Source: Hsuehochloa calcarea
Lineage: Eukaryota; Streptophyta; Magnoliopsida; Poales; Poaceae
Length of the DNA: 64,000 bases
Assembly: GCA_036346395.1 (NCBI GenBank)
Contig: CM070596.1
Span: forward strand, 26,636,177 to 26,700,176
Direction: 5' to 3'
Shown: positions 10,824 to 22,771 of the stretch, piece after piece
How positions within the stretch are numbered: the stretch's first letter is position 1
How the letters are laid out: the number at the start of each line of letters is the position of its first letter
Notes under the pieces: generated by a model
The model's input: the letters and a program-made list of their open reading frames with translations, nothing else
Told to the model about the DNA's origin: nothing
Databases searched by the model: none
Program-made: the position numbers and the translations under genes

Positions 10824-11489
10824 TGTAACATCCCAAATTTGGTGATTTCAAAAAATTATTTGAAATTAATTAATTCAAAGATTTGGATCTTATTTGGAGT
10901 TTTGCAAAATATTAAAAATTAAATTAAGTTATGAAATTTCCAATCGTTCCATCTCAGATCCGAGTTTCAAAACTCTTTCCAATTCTTAAGCTCAAAATTT
11001 AAATCCTGGTCTTTCCTCGCATCAATCTCAGCTGAATTTAAATTCACCCCTCTCCTCAATTTCAAACATGAGCCAAAATTTAAATTCAAATTCAAATTTG
11101 AAGTCTCTCTAAAATCCAAATATCATAATTTCATTTTGGATTTTGGGCCAAAATCCATTTCCTTTTTGCTTTGGGCTATGCCCATTTCTTTTTTTCCCTG
11201 GCCCATGGCCCACGGCCCACTTCTTCTTTCCTCCTTTCTTCTTCCTCCCGATGGCTGCTTTGCTTCCGACCACGTCGCGTCCCGCCACCCACATCTCGAC
11301 GCTGGAAGAAACCATTGTCCTTGTTACTCGCCATCAATGCCGCACTGTTGGGAGTTGTAACTCCTATCATTTTCCCCTCGCTGGTGCATTGCCATCAATG
11401 CTGGCCGAAACCGCCACTGTAGCCCTCTCCCATAAAAAGGGAGCATAAGCATCGTGGTCCTTCACACCACACTGCCCTCCATCTCCCAC
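10824..11489 (+). mobile_element. LTR I, left part (interrupted)
   Basis: It starts TGTAACATCCCAAATTTGG, a common start for a class of grass gypsy LTRs. It is plus-oriented with a TATA-like CATAAAAA at 11431-11438. At 11485-11489 the site CCCAC was duplicated by insertion of solo LTR H, and the LTR resumes at 31642. The five bases before it are GATGC, but no matching copy was found on the right, so boundaries stay provisional. Confidence 0.55.
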
Positions 11490-12247
11490 TGTAACACCTA
11501 AGCTCAACACGAGCTTGGGATGCTACTAAAAATAATATAACAGGCTACTAAGCTAAGATATTTCTCTTTAATTCGGCAGAGTCTCCCTATAATTTTGACT
11601 ATTAAAGAAATTAACAAGTATCTGACAGATAATCTAGTAGGTTAAAGCGATAACAACTTTAAAACATAAACATGAAAGATAACATGGAGCCACCATCCAA
11701 CTCTTATTACCAATAAACCAATACACCATGAAGGGTGAATATGATCATACTAAGAAAATTACATGATCATACTAAGAAAATTACATGCTCTACTAGAGTC
11801 CTCCAATTAAACTTAAGTACTGATTTATTAGGCTTAATGATTAACGTGGTGAAGTGTGCATTCAAGAATACTAGCCCCTCCCATGCATGTCGTCCTCACG
11901 AGTTGTACTTAAAACAAAGCATAACAACAAGAGTGTGTCCAAGACTCAGCAAGTACAAACAAGACAATAACCCAAATCTCATCAACATATTTTGAATTTA
12001 ACACAATCAGCCATCCACAATAATATCATAGATATTCACTTTTATTGCCATGCAATGCACATGCCACAAATGCATATTTCTTTTCTCTTTGCATTTACCG
12101 GTAATACAGAGTATGCATCCGTCGATGCATACCCATGCATGTGCCTTCAGCACAGGGACCTCAAGCCTACGAGTGTGGGGACTTCATGGCTCGTCTAATA
12201 CATGACGAGGACCCACTACTACAAAGCATACTATACTAGACACCCCA

Positions 12248-12502
12248 TCACAGATTTTATCACAGACGGTTCTTCGTTAACCGTCTGTGATAAATAAGTA
12301 TCACAGACGGTTCTTTATACGAACCTTATGTGATACTTCAGAGATGGTTCGTATAAAGAACCGTCTGTGATACTTATTTATCACAGACGATGAACGAAGA
12401 ACCGTCTGTGATTCTAAGTGTTATCACAGACGGTTCTTTATACGAACCGTCTGTGATACTTCACAGACGGTTCGTATAAATAACCGTTTGTGATACTATA
12501 TA
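12248..12502. repeat. Left subterminal repeat array of the CACTA element
   Basis: Alternating TCACAGACGGTTC and GAACCGTCTGTGA units form many palindromes joined by TTTATAC-type spacers. Such arrays are binding sites for the element's own DNA-binding transposase protein. Confidence 0.9.
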
Positions 12503-12890
12503 CAAGCACTATAAGTAGATGCTCCCGACAGACCCCCTTTCCATTCCATTTGAGGCGCCGCCACCCTGCTACTGCTGCTGCCTCCTCCCCATTGACCACC
12601 CTGCTGCTGCTGCTGCTGCCTCCTTCCTCGTTTTGAGCTGTTACCCCTGCCTCCTCCTCCCCCATTGCGGCACCTCTGCTGCCTCCTCCCACATTGCACC
12701 ACCTTGGAGAGAAGGGTAACGATCTGTAACCCTTTATTTTTACTCTAGACTAATCACTAATGTGTAACGATCGTAACCCTTTATATTTGCTCTAGACTAA
12801 TCACTAATGTGTTTGGTCATTATGAAGGGTACTTGCGGTTTATTAATATAATTTAAAACTAATTAATTTGTTACGTGTGTATACGTGTAG
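12503..12890 (+). promoter_or_regulatory. Leader region upstream of the TNP2 gene
   Basis: A TATA-like run (ACTATATACAAG, then ACTATAAGTAG near 12495-12518) is followed by a C-rich leader with a (CTG)n stretch at 12600-12620 and GTAAC-bearing repeats at 12715-12800 (ACGATC-TGTAACCCTTTAT twice). The second repeat pair may flank an intron. No coding is supported before 12891. Confidence 0.45.
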
Positions 12891-15375
12891 ATGGACCGAA
12901 ACTGGATGTACATTGAGAACCGTGTGAGTGAAGAGTATATTAATGACGTGTTTGCTTTTAGAAGAGCCGCCGAGCAGGATATGTTGAAGAAGGGGATAAA
13001 ATTTATGTATTGTCCATGCATTGATTGCGGTAATATAAAAATATTTAACAACCTGGCGCAGATCGAAACTCACTTAATACGGAGGGGTTTCAAAAAAGAA
13101 TATACATGTTGGAGCAGTCACGGTGAAGAGCAGATTATACCGGAAGTCAGTAATGACGACATCGCCGAGGAAGTCAACGATATGCAGGGTATGGAATGTG
13201 CTTTTGATGAGGATAGGTCGCATGATGAAAATCTGGATCAGATGCTACGCGATGCAGAAGGGAACTACGGTGAGAGAGAGTTTTGTAAATTCGAGGGCTT
13301 AATGGAGGACTCGGGGAAACCTTTGTTCCTAGCGCAGCCGGAATACACAAGGTTGTCAACCGTGCTTGAACTGCTGAAATTGAAGGCAAGCAATGGTTGG
13401 TCCGATAAAAGTTTTACGGCGTTGTTAGGTCTCTTAGCTGACATCCTTCCGGAGGGAAACGTGTTGCCCAGCACGACCTACCAAGCTAAGAAGGTTATTT
13501 GTCCATTGGGAATGGAAGTAAAAAGAATACATGCATGTCCGAACGATTGTATCCTCTACCGTAAAGAGTATGCAGACATGCATGTATGTCCCGTGTGCAA
13601 AGTATCCCGATACAAGCGTAAGAATACTGCTAAGGCGAAGCAAGGACCTCCTGCTAAGATATTGTGGTATCTGCCTGTGATCCCACGTTTGAAGCATTTA
13701 TTTGCGAACCGAAAGGAGGCAAGATTGATGCGTTGGCACTCGGAGGAGCGTAAGAAAGATAGGAAGCTCAGACACCCTGCTGATTCTGCCTAGTGGAGAA
13801 ACTTCGATCGGAGCTTCGAAGAGTTCAGTGCGGAACCGAGGAACATAAGGTTAGGGTTGAGTACGGACGGAATGAATCCTTTCGGTAATATGAGTAACCG
13901 ACATAGCACCTGGCCCGTGAATCTATGTATGTACAACCTTCCTCCTTGGCTGTGTATGAAGCGGAAATACATTTTGATGTCACTACTTATCCAAGGGCCG
14001 AAGCAACCTGGGAACGATATTGATGTGTACCTAGCACCATTGTTGGAAGATCTTGTGACACTTTGGAACGAAGGGGTACAAGTATGGGATGCGTACAAAC
14101 GAGAGAACTTCACTTTACGCGCTATGTTATTCTGCACCATCAATGATTTTCCTGCCCTTGGTAACCTGTCGGGGTTCAGTACAAAACGAGCCAAAGCCTA
14201 TCCGCACTGCTTAGATGGTACCGAGTGTGTATGGCTGAACAACTCACGCAAAACTGTGTATATGCGTCACCGTAGGTTCCTTCCTAGGATTCACCTATAC
14301 CGCAAGATGAAGAAACAATTCGACGGAAATAAGGAGGACGGTTCAGCTCCAAGGGCTTTTAGAGGGAAATAGGTCTATGATATGGTTAAGGATATCGATG
14401 TTGTGCTTGGAAAGGGACGTAAATTAAGGACCCCTCAGAAAAACATCTGAAAGAAGTTATCAATTTTTTGGGACTTGCCTTATTGGGAGCACTTAGAAAT
14501 TCGCCACTGCATCGACGTCATGCACGTAGAGAAGAATGTATGTGATAGCTTGATTGGTCTCTTACTGAACATTAGTGGCAAAACAAAAGACGGTGTTAAC
14601 GCACGGCGTGACTTGGTTGATATGAACATAAGAACCGAGTTAGCACCGAAAGAGACCGATAAAGGACGAACGTACCTTCCCCCAGCTTGCTACACTTTGT
14701 CCAAGGCCGAGCGAAATGAACTGTGTCAAAGCTTGCATGGTGTGAAAGTTCCGTCCGATTACCCCGCCAATATTAAGAAACTTGTTTCCATCAAAGATTT
14801 GAAATTAATTGGTATGAAGTCTTATGATTGTTATGTGCTGATGACACAGATGCTTCCTGTTGCAATTAGGAGTATCTTGCCAAACAAAGTCAGAGTGGCA
14901 ATCTTTAGGCTGTTTTATTTCTTTAACTCAATTGCTTAGAAGGTCATCGATCCCGAAGGACTCGACGCTCTGCAGGCCGAGGTGGTGACGTCTCTATGTC
15001 ATCTTGAGATGTATTTTCCTCCGTCATTTTTTGATATCATGGTCCATCTCATTGTTCACCTTGTGAAAGAGATAAAGATATGCGTCCCTGTGTTACTACG
15101 TCATATGTACCCTTTCGAGAGATACATGGGAATTCTGAAGTCCTACGTACGGAATCGATCTCGGCTGGAGGGCAATATCATCGAAAGTTATGCAACCGAA
15201 GAGGTCATTGAGTTCTGCGTGGACTACATGGCTCAGGTGGAACCGATAGGTGTGCTTCTATCTCGTCACGAGGGGAGACTGGAGGGTATCGGAACCATCG
15301 GGAGGAAAGCAATCACTCCCGATCTAGATACATACGCGCAGGCCCATTTCACGGTCTTGCAACACATGACCCAAG

Positions 15376-16264
15376 TGATGAGGACATGACCCCTATGGAT
15401 ACAACCATATTTGCTATGCTTGTTGTTCCAAGTAGAAGAGCTCGTACGCTTCACTTAAATTATCAGCACCATGTCACTTTTGGTCCAAGACAAGCAAGCA
15501 GTTCGAGCTGGACCCGTTCTGGAATCCAGTTCGGCCTCCGGAATCAGCCTGACAGCACCAACTTAAAACAGATATAACTTTTGCAAACGGAGTCCGATTC
15601 AGGTGTTCTTGGGCTTGTTGGAAAGCTAACGACGATATCTTTCCAACGGATCTAGCCTCACCTCCAAATTCCTTCTGTAGACTTCGGAATCGTCAAAAGA
15701 AGATGCTATATCACCAATTTGGGCCGATTTGGGCCTTGTAATCGTACCGGATTTGGCCCATATGCCGCCGGCCCACCTGGGGGTGTGATTACTGTTCACA
15801 TGAACAGTAAGCCATGCCTTTAGTCCCACCCCTCTATTTCTTTTATATTTGTGGCTCCTCATCCCCTATTTAAGGAGGACGCACCCCCTCTAGTTTCCTT
15901 GGATTTTGTTTAGTTAAAAGTTAGCCTTGTTGCAACTTCGTGTATTGGCTTGTGTCGACTAGACCAACCATAATACCGCTTTTCGAAATCCCAATTTTAA
16001 TATTTCAATCTTTATTTGCAATTTCATATTGCTTTATCTTGTTCTTGCGTGCTTCTTCGGTGTATGCAGGAATCGACCTTCGTGGTCAGGTCAACCGGGT
16101 ATTCGTTTCGTGCATGGTTGATAACGACTTGTCGATCAGTTCAGCGATTGCGTGGTTTCGGGCCTTGCGTGTTCATAGCCGGATCGTCGAGTTGAGCGAC
16201 GCCTACCGGACTTATCGTTCTCATCGAAAGATCGGGCCAACAAATCAAACCTTAGGGTTCATCA
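15376..16264 (+). repeat. 5' LTR of element G
   Basis: It is 889 bases long with TGATGA/TCATCA inverted ends. A few single-base differences separate it from the 3' LTR (for example GGATACAACC against GGCTACAACC), so the insertion looks recent. A TATA-like CTATTTAAGGAGG lies near 15866. Confidence 0.93.
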
Positions 16265-16266
16265 AG

Positions 16267-16278
16267 TGGTATCAGAGC
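16267..16278 (+). other. Primer binding site of element G
   Basis: TGGTATCAGAGC, complementary to the 3' end of initiator tRNA-Met, lies two bases after the 5' LTR. This is normal for Ty3/gypsy and some copia elements. Confidence 0.9.
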
Positions 16279-17769
16279 TACAGTTCTTCGGTGAGAGTTT
16301 CCTGTTTTCTAGTAGTAGATTCGTTTTTCATACCTAGAGTCCAGAAAATTGCCAAAAGAAAAAATTCGCATCTATCATCCACACCAAGCCCTTTGAGCCT
16401 TTGCATTTTTTTCTTTTCAGTTTGCTTGTTGAATATTTAGTTACATTGTCATGTCTAATTGCTGATCTTTAGTTCTAGTTATTGTCTAGTTGGTCGTTGT
16501 CTAGATTGCTTCTCGTGTTTTTCCTTTGCGTCGCTTAATCGTTCTTTTAGGGTTCTTAGTTTGTGCATCTAAAACATAAAATTCGTGGGTTAGAACTCCT
16601 CTAATCTGCACCAAAAAAAAGAGAGAACACTTTGCTATTTTTTTTTGCGACTCGCGAAAAACCCTAGGGCCGGAAAAATAATAGAAGGAGAAAGAGGCCG
16701 CCACACAAAACACAAGCCGTGGTAGAAAAAAAAATATTACACCAAAACCAGTGAAAATTGGTGGAGCCCTTCTACATATAGCCACAATCTTGCATAAAAA
16801 AATTCAGTAAGATTAGCCCACGGAATCAAAAGATATAGCAATTTAAAGATTGAAACCGAGTCGGTTTCCAGTCCGAGTACGATTCCGTTTCCGAGAGACC
16901 TTCAGTAAAACGGGCATAACTTTTGCATATGGTGTCCGATTTGGACGTTCTTGGACTCGTTGGAAAGCTAACAACGAGGTGCATACTTTCCACTTAATGC
17001 ACTAGTTTCCCTCCAGGGAACCCAAAATCGGTCATTTTCGGCTCTAAATTCGCACCACAAGTTTTCAGTTTCGGTTTTTGCCGTTTCTTTCAGTCTTCCC
17101 TTCAGAATTTGGGGTTTGCCTCAACTGAAAAGTTGTAAATCTCATCGAAACCTTTCAAACGAGTATATATAAGCCATATAAAAATTTGCTTTTTCATCTC
17201 TCGAGACTAACTATTGTTTTCTGCTTAAACTAAAGGGCAGTTTACGCTGCACGTTATTCCGTTTTTGTGCTCTACATCGTGTGACCCATCTTGTGCCCTA
17301 CAAAGAAGTTTGAGTAGTTGGTTAGCGTCTCTCCTAGCACTTGTTGTGAGGTTTTCCATTGCTTACATCAAGTCACATTTATCTTTGCGTGTGCGTACAT
17401 ACACATCTCTTAGTGGGGCTTTGATTAGCTAAACTTTGATTAGACTAGGATCAGCACTTGTGACTAGTACTTTGAACTACTTTTCAACTTTGCATGCTGA
17501 ATTGAATAATTGCTATTCCTTTGCTACATACTAGCCTTCCGAGCTCCACTTCCTACTAACTCAGCAGGTGCCGTTCCTCGCAATCGTTGGGCTGATCACA
17601 AGTGAGAGTATCACGAACCAGCCACCGGTTGTACCACTTCCTTGCTGCATTGGTAAGAACTAGTAAGAACTTGGTAAGGTGTTGTGAGAGAGCAACTGTT
17701 GAAGCGCCAAAACCTAGTAGTTGATAGGAGCATATACACTGTGATTCGTTTCCTCGTTTTCTACTAACA

Positions 17770-18273
17770 ATGACAGGTTGGTTGAAGTTGATAGATTATG
17801 ATCACATCACGGGCAGATTTGAACTCAAAGGTAAACAACTACCATTATACATCATGCCACTCACCGCTGAGAGTACATCGTTGGACTATTTCATATGGGT
17901 TACTATGTTGGAAAACTACTTTGAAAGACATGACCTTGATCCTTATGAGAAGATGAGAAGAGCAAGGACGGCGCTGATCGGTGATGTTCAACATTGGTGG
18001 TCGAATACCGAGTACCACTTCATGTACACATGGGAGTAGATGAAGAAGAAATTACAACGTCGCTTTGTACCTCCACCACCCACGGTCACAAGTGAGGTGC
18101 AACCTAAGGTAACTGAAAATGCTAACATTATTTTGCCTCCCACTCCATCCACAGATACCGTCGAGGCGCTTGAAGAGATGAAGGATGATCTGGCGCATCT
18201 TATGTCATCGGAGGAGAAGTTTGAGGTACCTCTGATGTCGAGGAGGACAATAATGACAAAGGTACCGATTTGA
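17770..18273 (+). pseudogene. Gag-like ORF of element G with an internal stop
   Basis: The frame opens MTGWLKLIDY. It includes DYFIWVTMLENYFERHDLDPYEKMRRARTA-type sequence followed by GDVQHWW and KKKLQRRFVPP, a typical plant retrotransposon gag (capsid) block in which a W-rich helix precedes the KLQRRFVP motif. A TAG at 18037-18039 splits it after residue 89, and the same frame continues to 18273. Gag packages the RNA in virus-like particles. No CCHC knuckle, protease or RT follows. Confidence 0.75.
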
Positions 18274-19198
18274 TGTTACTGACATGACATAGAGCGACCT
18301 TGTGAGTATATACATTGTAGTGCAATCTTTTGATATTCCTTGTGTTAACTTGAACGAACCATGTGCTAATCAAGTCACATAATTTCATACAGTCGAATTA
18401 ATTACACATAAGGAAGTACTTGATAGAATATCCACTTCGATGCGTTGTGTTATATCATTCTTAATGAGCCCGTTAGTTTGGAATGTGCTATGAAAAAGTT
18501 TACGAACTTTCATCGCTAAATTCTCTATCTAGCACCTACACCTCTGCTTTTTTAAATTAGTTGGAGATTATGGTGTAGACAATCAATTTATGGTATATCG
18601 AATATGCATAACTTGTGATCACATGGATGAATTGAAGTTTGTTATTTTAAGCAATAATTATTGTGTGCTGAATCTTGTTCATTGTGAGAGAAAAATAAAA
18701 TTTAGTGATCATTCAATCCCTCTGTGTTCGCCTCTTATTGCACCAAATAGAATTGACAATGTGCATAATAATGTTGAAGTATGGAAGAACTTTCAAATCT
18801 TTTCACCTTTGCTAGATGAATTTGCTAACACTCAATTGAAATATGATTATATGAATGAATTTTGTTTGATTCCAAAAGTGCTAGATTTGCCCTTATGTGC
18901 TATCACTGCAAGTTTACAAATTCAGAGATTTGAACTGCATAAATGCTTCACTTACATTTGCAAAACTAGTTGCAATAATTGCTATGTGAGAACTTTTGTT
19001 TTGATCATTCACATATATGCTTACTCTTGGGTTAATAATACAATGATCTTTTATAATTGCTGTTATCGTCTAACATTAATTGTGCAACAACGAAGAACCG
19101 TTAAAACAGATGATATATACATATACCATGCATACACCTTGGCTTCTTTGTTACCCTATTTTCAGCTTATCAAAAGCCGAGGACGGCTTTGTTTTCAA

Positions 19199-19209
19199 GA
19201 AAGGGAGGA
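19199..19209 (+). other. Polypurine tract of element G
   Basis: AGAAAGGGAGGA lies directly before the 3' LTR, where plus-strand DNA synthesis is primed. Confidence 0.75.
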
Positions 19210-20100
19210 TGATGAGGACATGACCCCTATGGCTACAACCATATTTGCTATGCTTGTTGTTCCAAGTAGAAGAGCTCGTACGCTTCACTTAAATTATCAG
19301 CACCATGTCACTTTTGGTCCAAGACAAGCAAGCAGTTCGAGCTGGACCCGTTCTGGAATCCAGTTCGGCCTCCGGAATCAGCCTGACAGCACCAACTTAA
19401 AACAGATATAACTTTTGCAAACGGAGTCCGATTCAGGTGTTCTTGGGCTTGTTGGAAAGCTAACGACGATATCTTTCCAACGGATCTAGCCTCACCTCCA
19501 AATTCCTTCTGTAGACTTCGGAATCGTCAAAAGAAGATGCTATATCACCAATTTAGGCCGATTTGGGCCTTGTAATCGTACCGGAATTGGCCCATATGCC
19601 GCCGGCCCACCTGGGGGCGTGATTACTGTTCACATGAACAGTAATCCATGCCTTTAGTCCCACCCCTCTATTTCTTTTATATTTGTGGCTCCTCATCCCC
19701 TATTTAAGGAGGACGCACCCCCTCTAGTTTCCTTGGATTTTGTTTAGTTAAAAGTTAGCCTTGTTGCAACTTCGTGTATTGGCTTGTGTCGACTAGACCA
19801 ACCATAATACCGCTTTTCGAAATCCCAATTTTAATATTTCAATCTTTATTTGCAATTTCATATTGCTTTATCTTGTTCTTGCGTGCTTCTTCGGTGTATG
19901 CAGGAATCGACCTTCGTGGTCAGGTCAACCGGGTATTCGTTTCGTGCATGGTTGATAACGACTTGTCGATCAGTTCAGCGATTGCGTGGTTTCGGGCCTT
20001 GCGTGTTCATAGCCAGGATCGTCAGAGTTGAGCGACGCCTACCGGACTTATCGTTCTCATCGAAAGATCGGGCCAACAAATCAAACCTTAGGGTTCATCA
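19210..20100 (+). repeat. 3' LTR of element G
   Basis: It is 891 bases long and matches the 5' LTR nearly base for base. Two one-base insertions (near 20015-20028) and several substitutions distinguish it. It is followed directly by the CCAAG target copy. Confidence 0.93.
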
Positions 20101-20832
20101 CCAAGTGTCCCCGTACATCGACGAGCACAAAGACATGGTACGCCAAGAGAATCTAGACCGGTCGGAGGTTTGGATAACGAGAGAGCACAACCGTCGGTTC
20201 AACGAATGGTTAAAGATGCGATTCACTTGGAGGTCATCAAGTGATGAAACACTACTATGGTTGGCCAAAGGACCAAAATTTACAATTGTGACATGGCAAG
20301 GATACGACATAAATGGGTACACGTTTTATATGGCAGCTCAGGACAGGAAGAGCACAGTCCAGAACAGCGGTGTCCGCATAGATGCATTTTACGAGGGGTT
20401 CAATACCGCGGGGGACGCGGGTTGAACTCGTACTATAGGTTCGTTGAGGAGATTTGGGAGCTCGACTATGTACTTTTCGAGATCGCCCTGTTTCGATGTC
20501 ATTGGGTTAAACTTCCGCAGGGCGTGAAGGTCGACAAGTACGACGTCACTACTGTGGATGTCAAACGTGTCGGATACAAGGACGAACCATTCGTACTCAC
20601 TAAGCAAGTTGTTCAAGTTTTTTATGTAACAGACCCAGCAAATAAGAACCACCACGTAGTTCTTCATGGGAAAAGAAGGATTGTCGGAGTTGAGAATGTC
20701 GTGGATGAGGAAGAGTACCATCAATTTGACGAGTTGACTCCTTTCGGAGACGGAATCAGATTGGAGGAAGAACCCAGTGAGGAAGCTAGCTATATGCGCG
20801 TCGATCATCATGAAGGAATATATTTCAATTAA

Positions 20833-21700
20833 GCATGTATTCCATTGTAATTTTATGTTAACTTGGAAACGCGTCACGTGTTATGGACCAGTGCTAAATC
20901 GGTTAGACTGCCATGTGTTGGGCGGTCCGACCGATTTCCCTTTGAAATGAATCTCTGTGCGGTAGTTCCGCCGTTGATAAACAGAACTACCGGTGTGCAG
21001 AAGTTCTGAAGTTCTTGCGGAACGTTTATTCCAGAGAAGCATATTTTTGGTGTGGGTCAATTTGTGAGGACTCCCGGGTTATTTCCATAAGACCGAGGTT
21101 TACTTGGTCTTAAGGAAATAACTCTGGGCCTCAAGTAAATGAATTCCACCTTAACTCGTTCCAAGTCAATTCGAAGGTTATGCACCTTAAAAAGGTAATA
21201 TTAATACAAGTCCAAAACAGTTGAGTTTGACTCATTTTGAGTTTCCAAGATTTAGTTATGCATTTACAAAGTTATCATCAATTTCCTTTGTAACATAAAG
21301 ATTTTAAAAGTGCATTTTCCAAAATAATACTCTCTGGTACAGAGACATGCTTGAAACCAATTTTAATATTAAGTTTATCAAAAATGAAAAGTATCAGAAG
21401 TGGTTTCATCCATTTTGGAGTTGAAATTAATTAGTTATGATTTTTCGAAGTTAACATATTTAACAGTGTGCAAATTAATGCTTTCTCAGATTTTATAAAG
21501 CGATTAATACTTTTCTCACCGAGCTTCGAGCTAGCTACGACGACATCTTGCCGGTGGGCAGCGGCGCGATGAGCGCACCCACGCACCGATGGGCTCGATG
21601 CCGCGCCCATCAGCGTGCGCCTTGCGTGATTCAAAGCGGCGATTGTGAGCCGTTGGATCAAGATCAATGGTTCCACAACCACGCGCGCGTTCGGACGGTC
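20833..21700. other. Non-coding CACTA interior after TNP2, with hairpins
   Basis: No gene is seen. Two hairpins follow the TNP2 stop: 20896-20937 (AAATCGGTT paired with GACCGATTT) and 20960-20992 (CGGTAGTTC paired with GAACTACCG). Further on is the second copy of the hairpin repeat found at 841-907. Confidence 0.5.
21065..21132. repeat. Short imperfect hairpin repeat, copy 2
   Basis: GAGGACTCCCGGGTTATTTCC pairs with the right-hand part ending GGAAATAACTCTGGGCCTC around a TAAGACC/GGTCTTA inner stem. It is a better-paired version of 841-907. Confidence 0.65.
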
Positions 21701-22160
21701 GAACGACCTATCGAATCTCGACCGTTCATTTGGCATCGCACGGCTAAGATTTGCGGCGCGTTTCGGACAGTTCGAACGACCCACTAAATCAGAGCCATCA
21801 ATTATACATCCAACGGTCAGAAACGATCCAAGTTATACATGTCTGAAATGGACGGTCCGAACGTTTGAATGAAGGTGGGCCGTTGATCTAAAGATAGACG
21901 GCTCACAGCGAAAGAACTTTCGAACGGTTCGAACGGCCTATCGAATCTCGACCGTTCATTTGGCATCGCATGGCTAAGATTCGCGGCGCGTTTCGGACGG
22001 TCCAAACGGCCCACTAAATCAGAGCCGTCGATTATACATCCAACGGTCAGAAACGATCCAAGTTATACGCATTTGAAACGGACAGTCCGAACGTTTGAAT
22101 GAAGGTGGGCCGTTGATCTAAAGATAGACGGCTCACAGCGAAAGAACTTTCGAACGGTCC
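21701..22160. repeat. Two tandem ~230-bp units rich in CGAACGGTC
   Basis: Unit 1 starts at 21701 and unit 2 at 21931, both with GAACG(A/G)CCTATCGAATCTCG. A degenerate third unit begins near 22161. Within each unit short motifs such as CGGACGGTCC and GAACGTTTGAATGAAGG recur. It lies between the TNP2 gene and the internal subterminal-like array. Confidence 0.85.
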
Positions 22161-22363
22161 GAACGTTCACGCGAACCTGGGTCGTTGATCTAAAGATCGA
22201 CGGTTCGATCGGCCCAATCAAGGAATGGCTCATAAGATCTGTTCTGCCCGTGGAAGATCCAACGGTTATGATTTCATGGTGGATCGGAATGGTCTGAACG
22301 ACCCAATGCATCTGGCCCGTTCGTTGAGATCGGACGGCTCTACATATGTGTGTAAACAGTTCA

Positions 22364-22590
22364 CATCACGAGCGGTTCTATTAATACACCGTCTGTGATG
22401 ACTAAGCTCACAGATGGTTCTAGTAATGAACCGTCTGTGATATCAACATATCACAGATGGTTCAGTTACATAACCGTCTGTGATATTAAAATTAGGGTTT
22501 CTCTGTTAAGTCATCACAGACGGTTTCATAACGAGCAACCGCGTGATAGTTAACATCACAGACGGTTTGTTTATGGAACCGTCTGTGATA
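22364..22590. repeat. Internal CACTA subterminal-type repeat array
   Basis: It has the same TCACAGA(C/T)GGTT and AACCGTCTGTGA units as the two ends of the CACTA element, but lies in the middle, about 10 kb from the left end. It is followed by ACTATATAAGTG and a C-rich leader, the same order as at the left end (array, TATA-like, C-rich leader). It may be the promoter-side array of the second gene or the relic of another CACTA end. Confidence 0.85.
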
Positions 22591-22771
22591 TCCAACTATA
22601 TAAGTGCCCGACTCGAACGATTGTGCACTCTTACGCTTAGTCTTTTCCACCACCGTGGCGCCCTCGGTCTCCTCCATCGACGCCACCTCAGGCCAGCGCG
22701 CCTCCTTCGTCCCTACCTCCGACCGGCGCCGTCTCCTTCGTCCACCGCCTCCGTCCGGTCTGTCCCGCCCC

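Larger units (their letters stand above)
15376..20100 (+). mobile_element. LTR retrotransposon G, gag-bearing and without pol
   Basis: Two near-identical LTRs start TGATGAGGACATG and end GGGTTCATCA. They flank a 2.95-kb interior, and the whole has the 5-bp duplication CCAAG (15371-15375, 20101-20105). It carries a primer site, a gag remnant and a polypurine tract, but nothing like protease, RT or integrase. It must have used enzymes supplied by another element. It is inserted in sense orientation in the TNP2 coding sequence. Confidence 0.95.
12891..20832 (+). pseudogene. TNP2-type CACTA transposase, broken by LTR element G
   Basis: The start MDRNWMY opens a transposase-associated domain with CPCIDC and HLIRRGF (residues about 1-75). 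A tnp2 domain follows, with HACPNDCILYRKEY (about 13530-13570) and CPVCKVSRYK, and later HCIDVMHVEKNVC. Then comes a DUF4218-like part with LEMYFPPSFFDIMVHL and YPFERYMGILK. Reading is in one frame to 15375, where element G is inserted. After G and its CCAAG copy the protein continues in register (20106 on) and ends with a DUF4216-like part containing VEEIWELDY and PFVLTKQVVQVFYVTDP. In-frame stops lie at 13791, 14370, 14448 and 14937, and the frame shifts at about 20395-20425. TNP2 catalyses excision and integration of CACTA elements. The copy cannot be functional. Confidence 0.9.

Noticed and set aside
12248..12502. Regular short repeats suggesting a CRISPR array
   Set aside because: The units are palindromic on both strands, spacers are irregular, and the position inside CACTA ends explains them.
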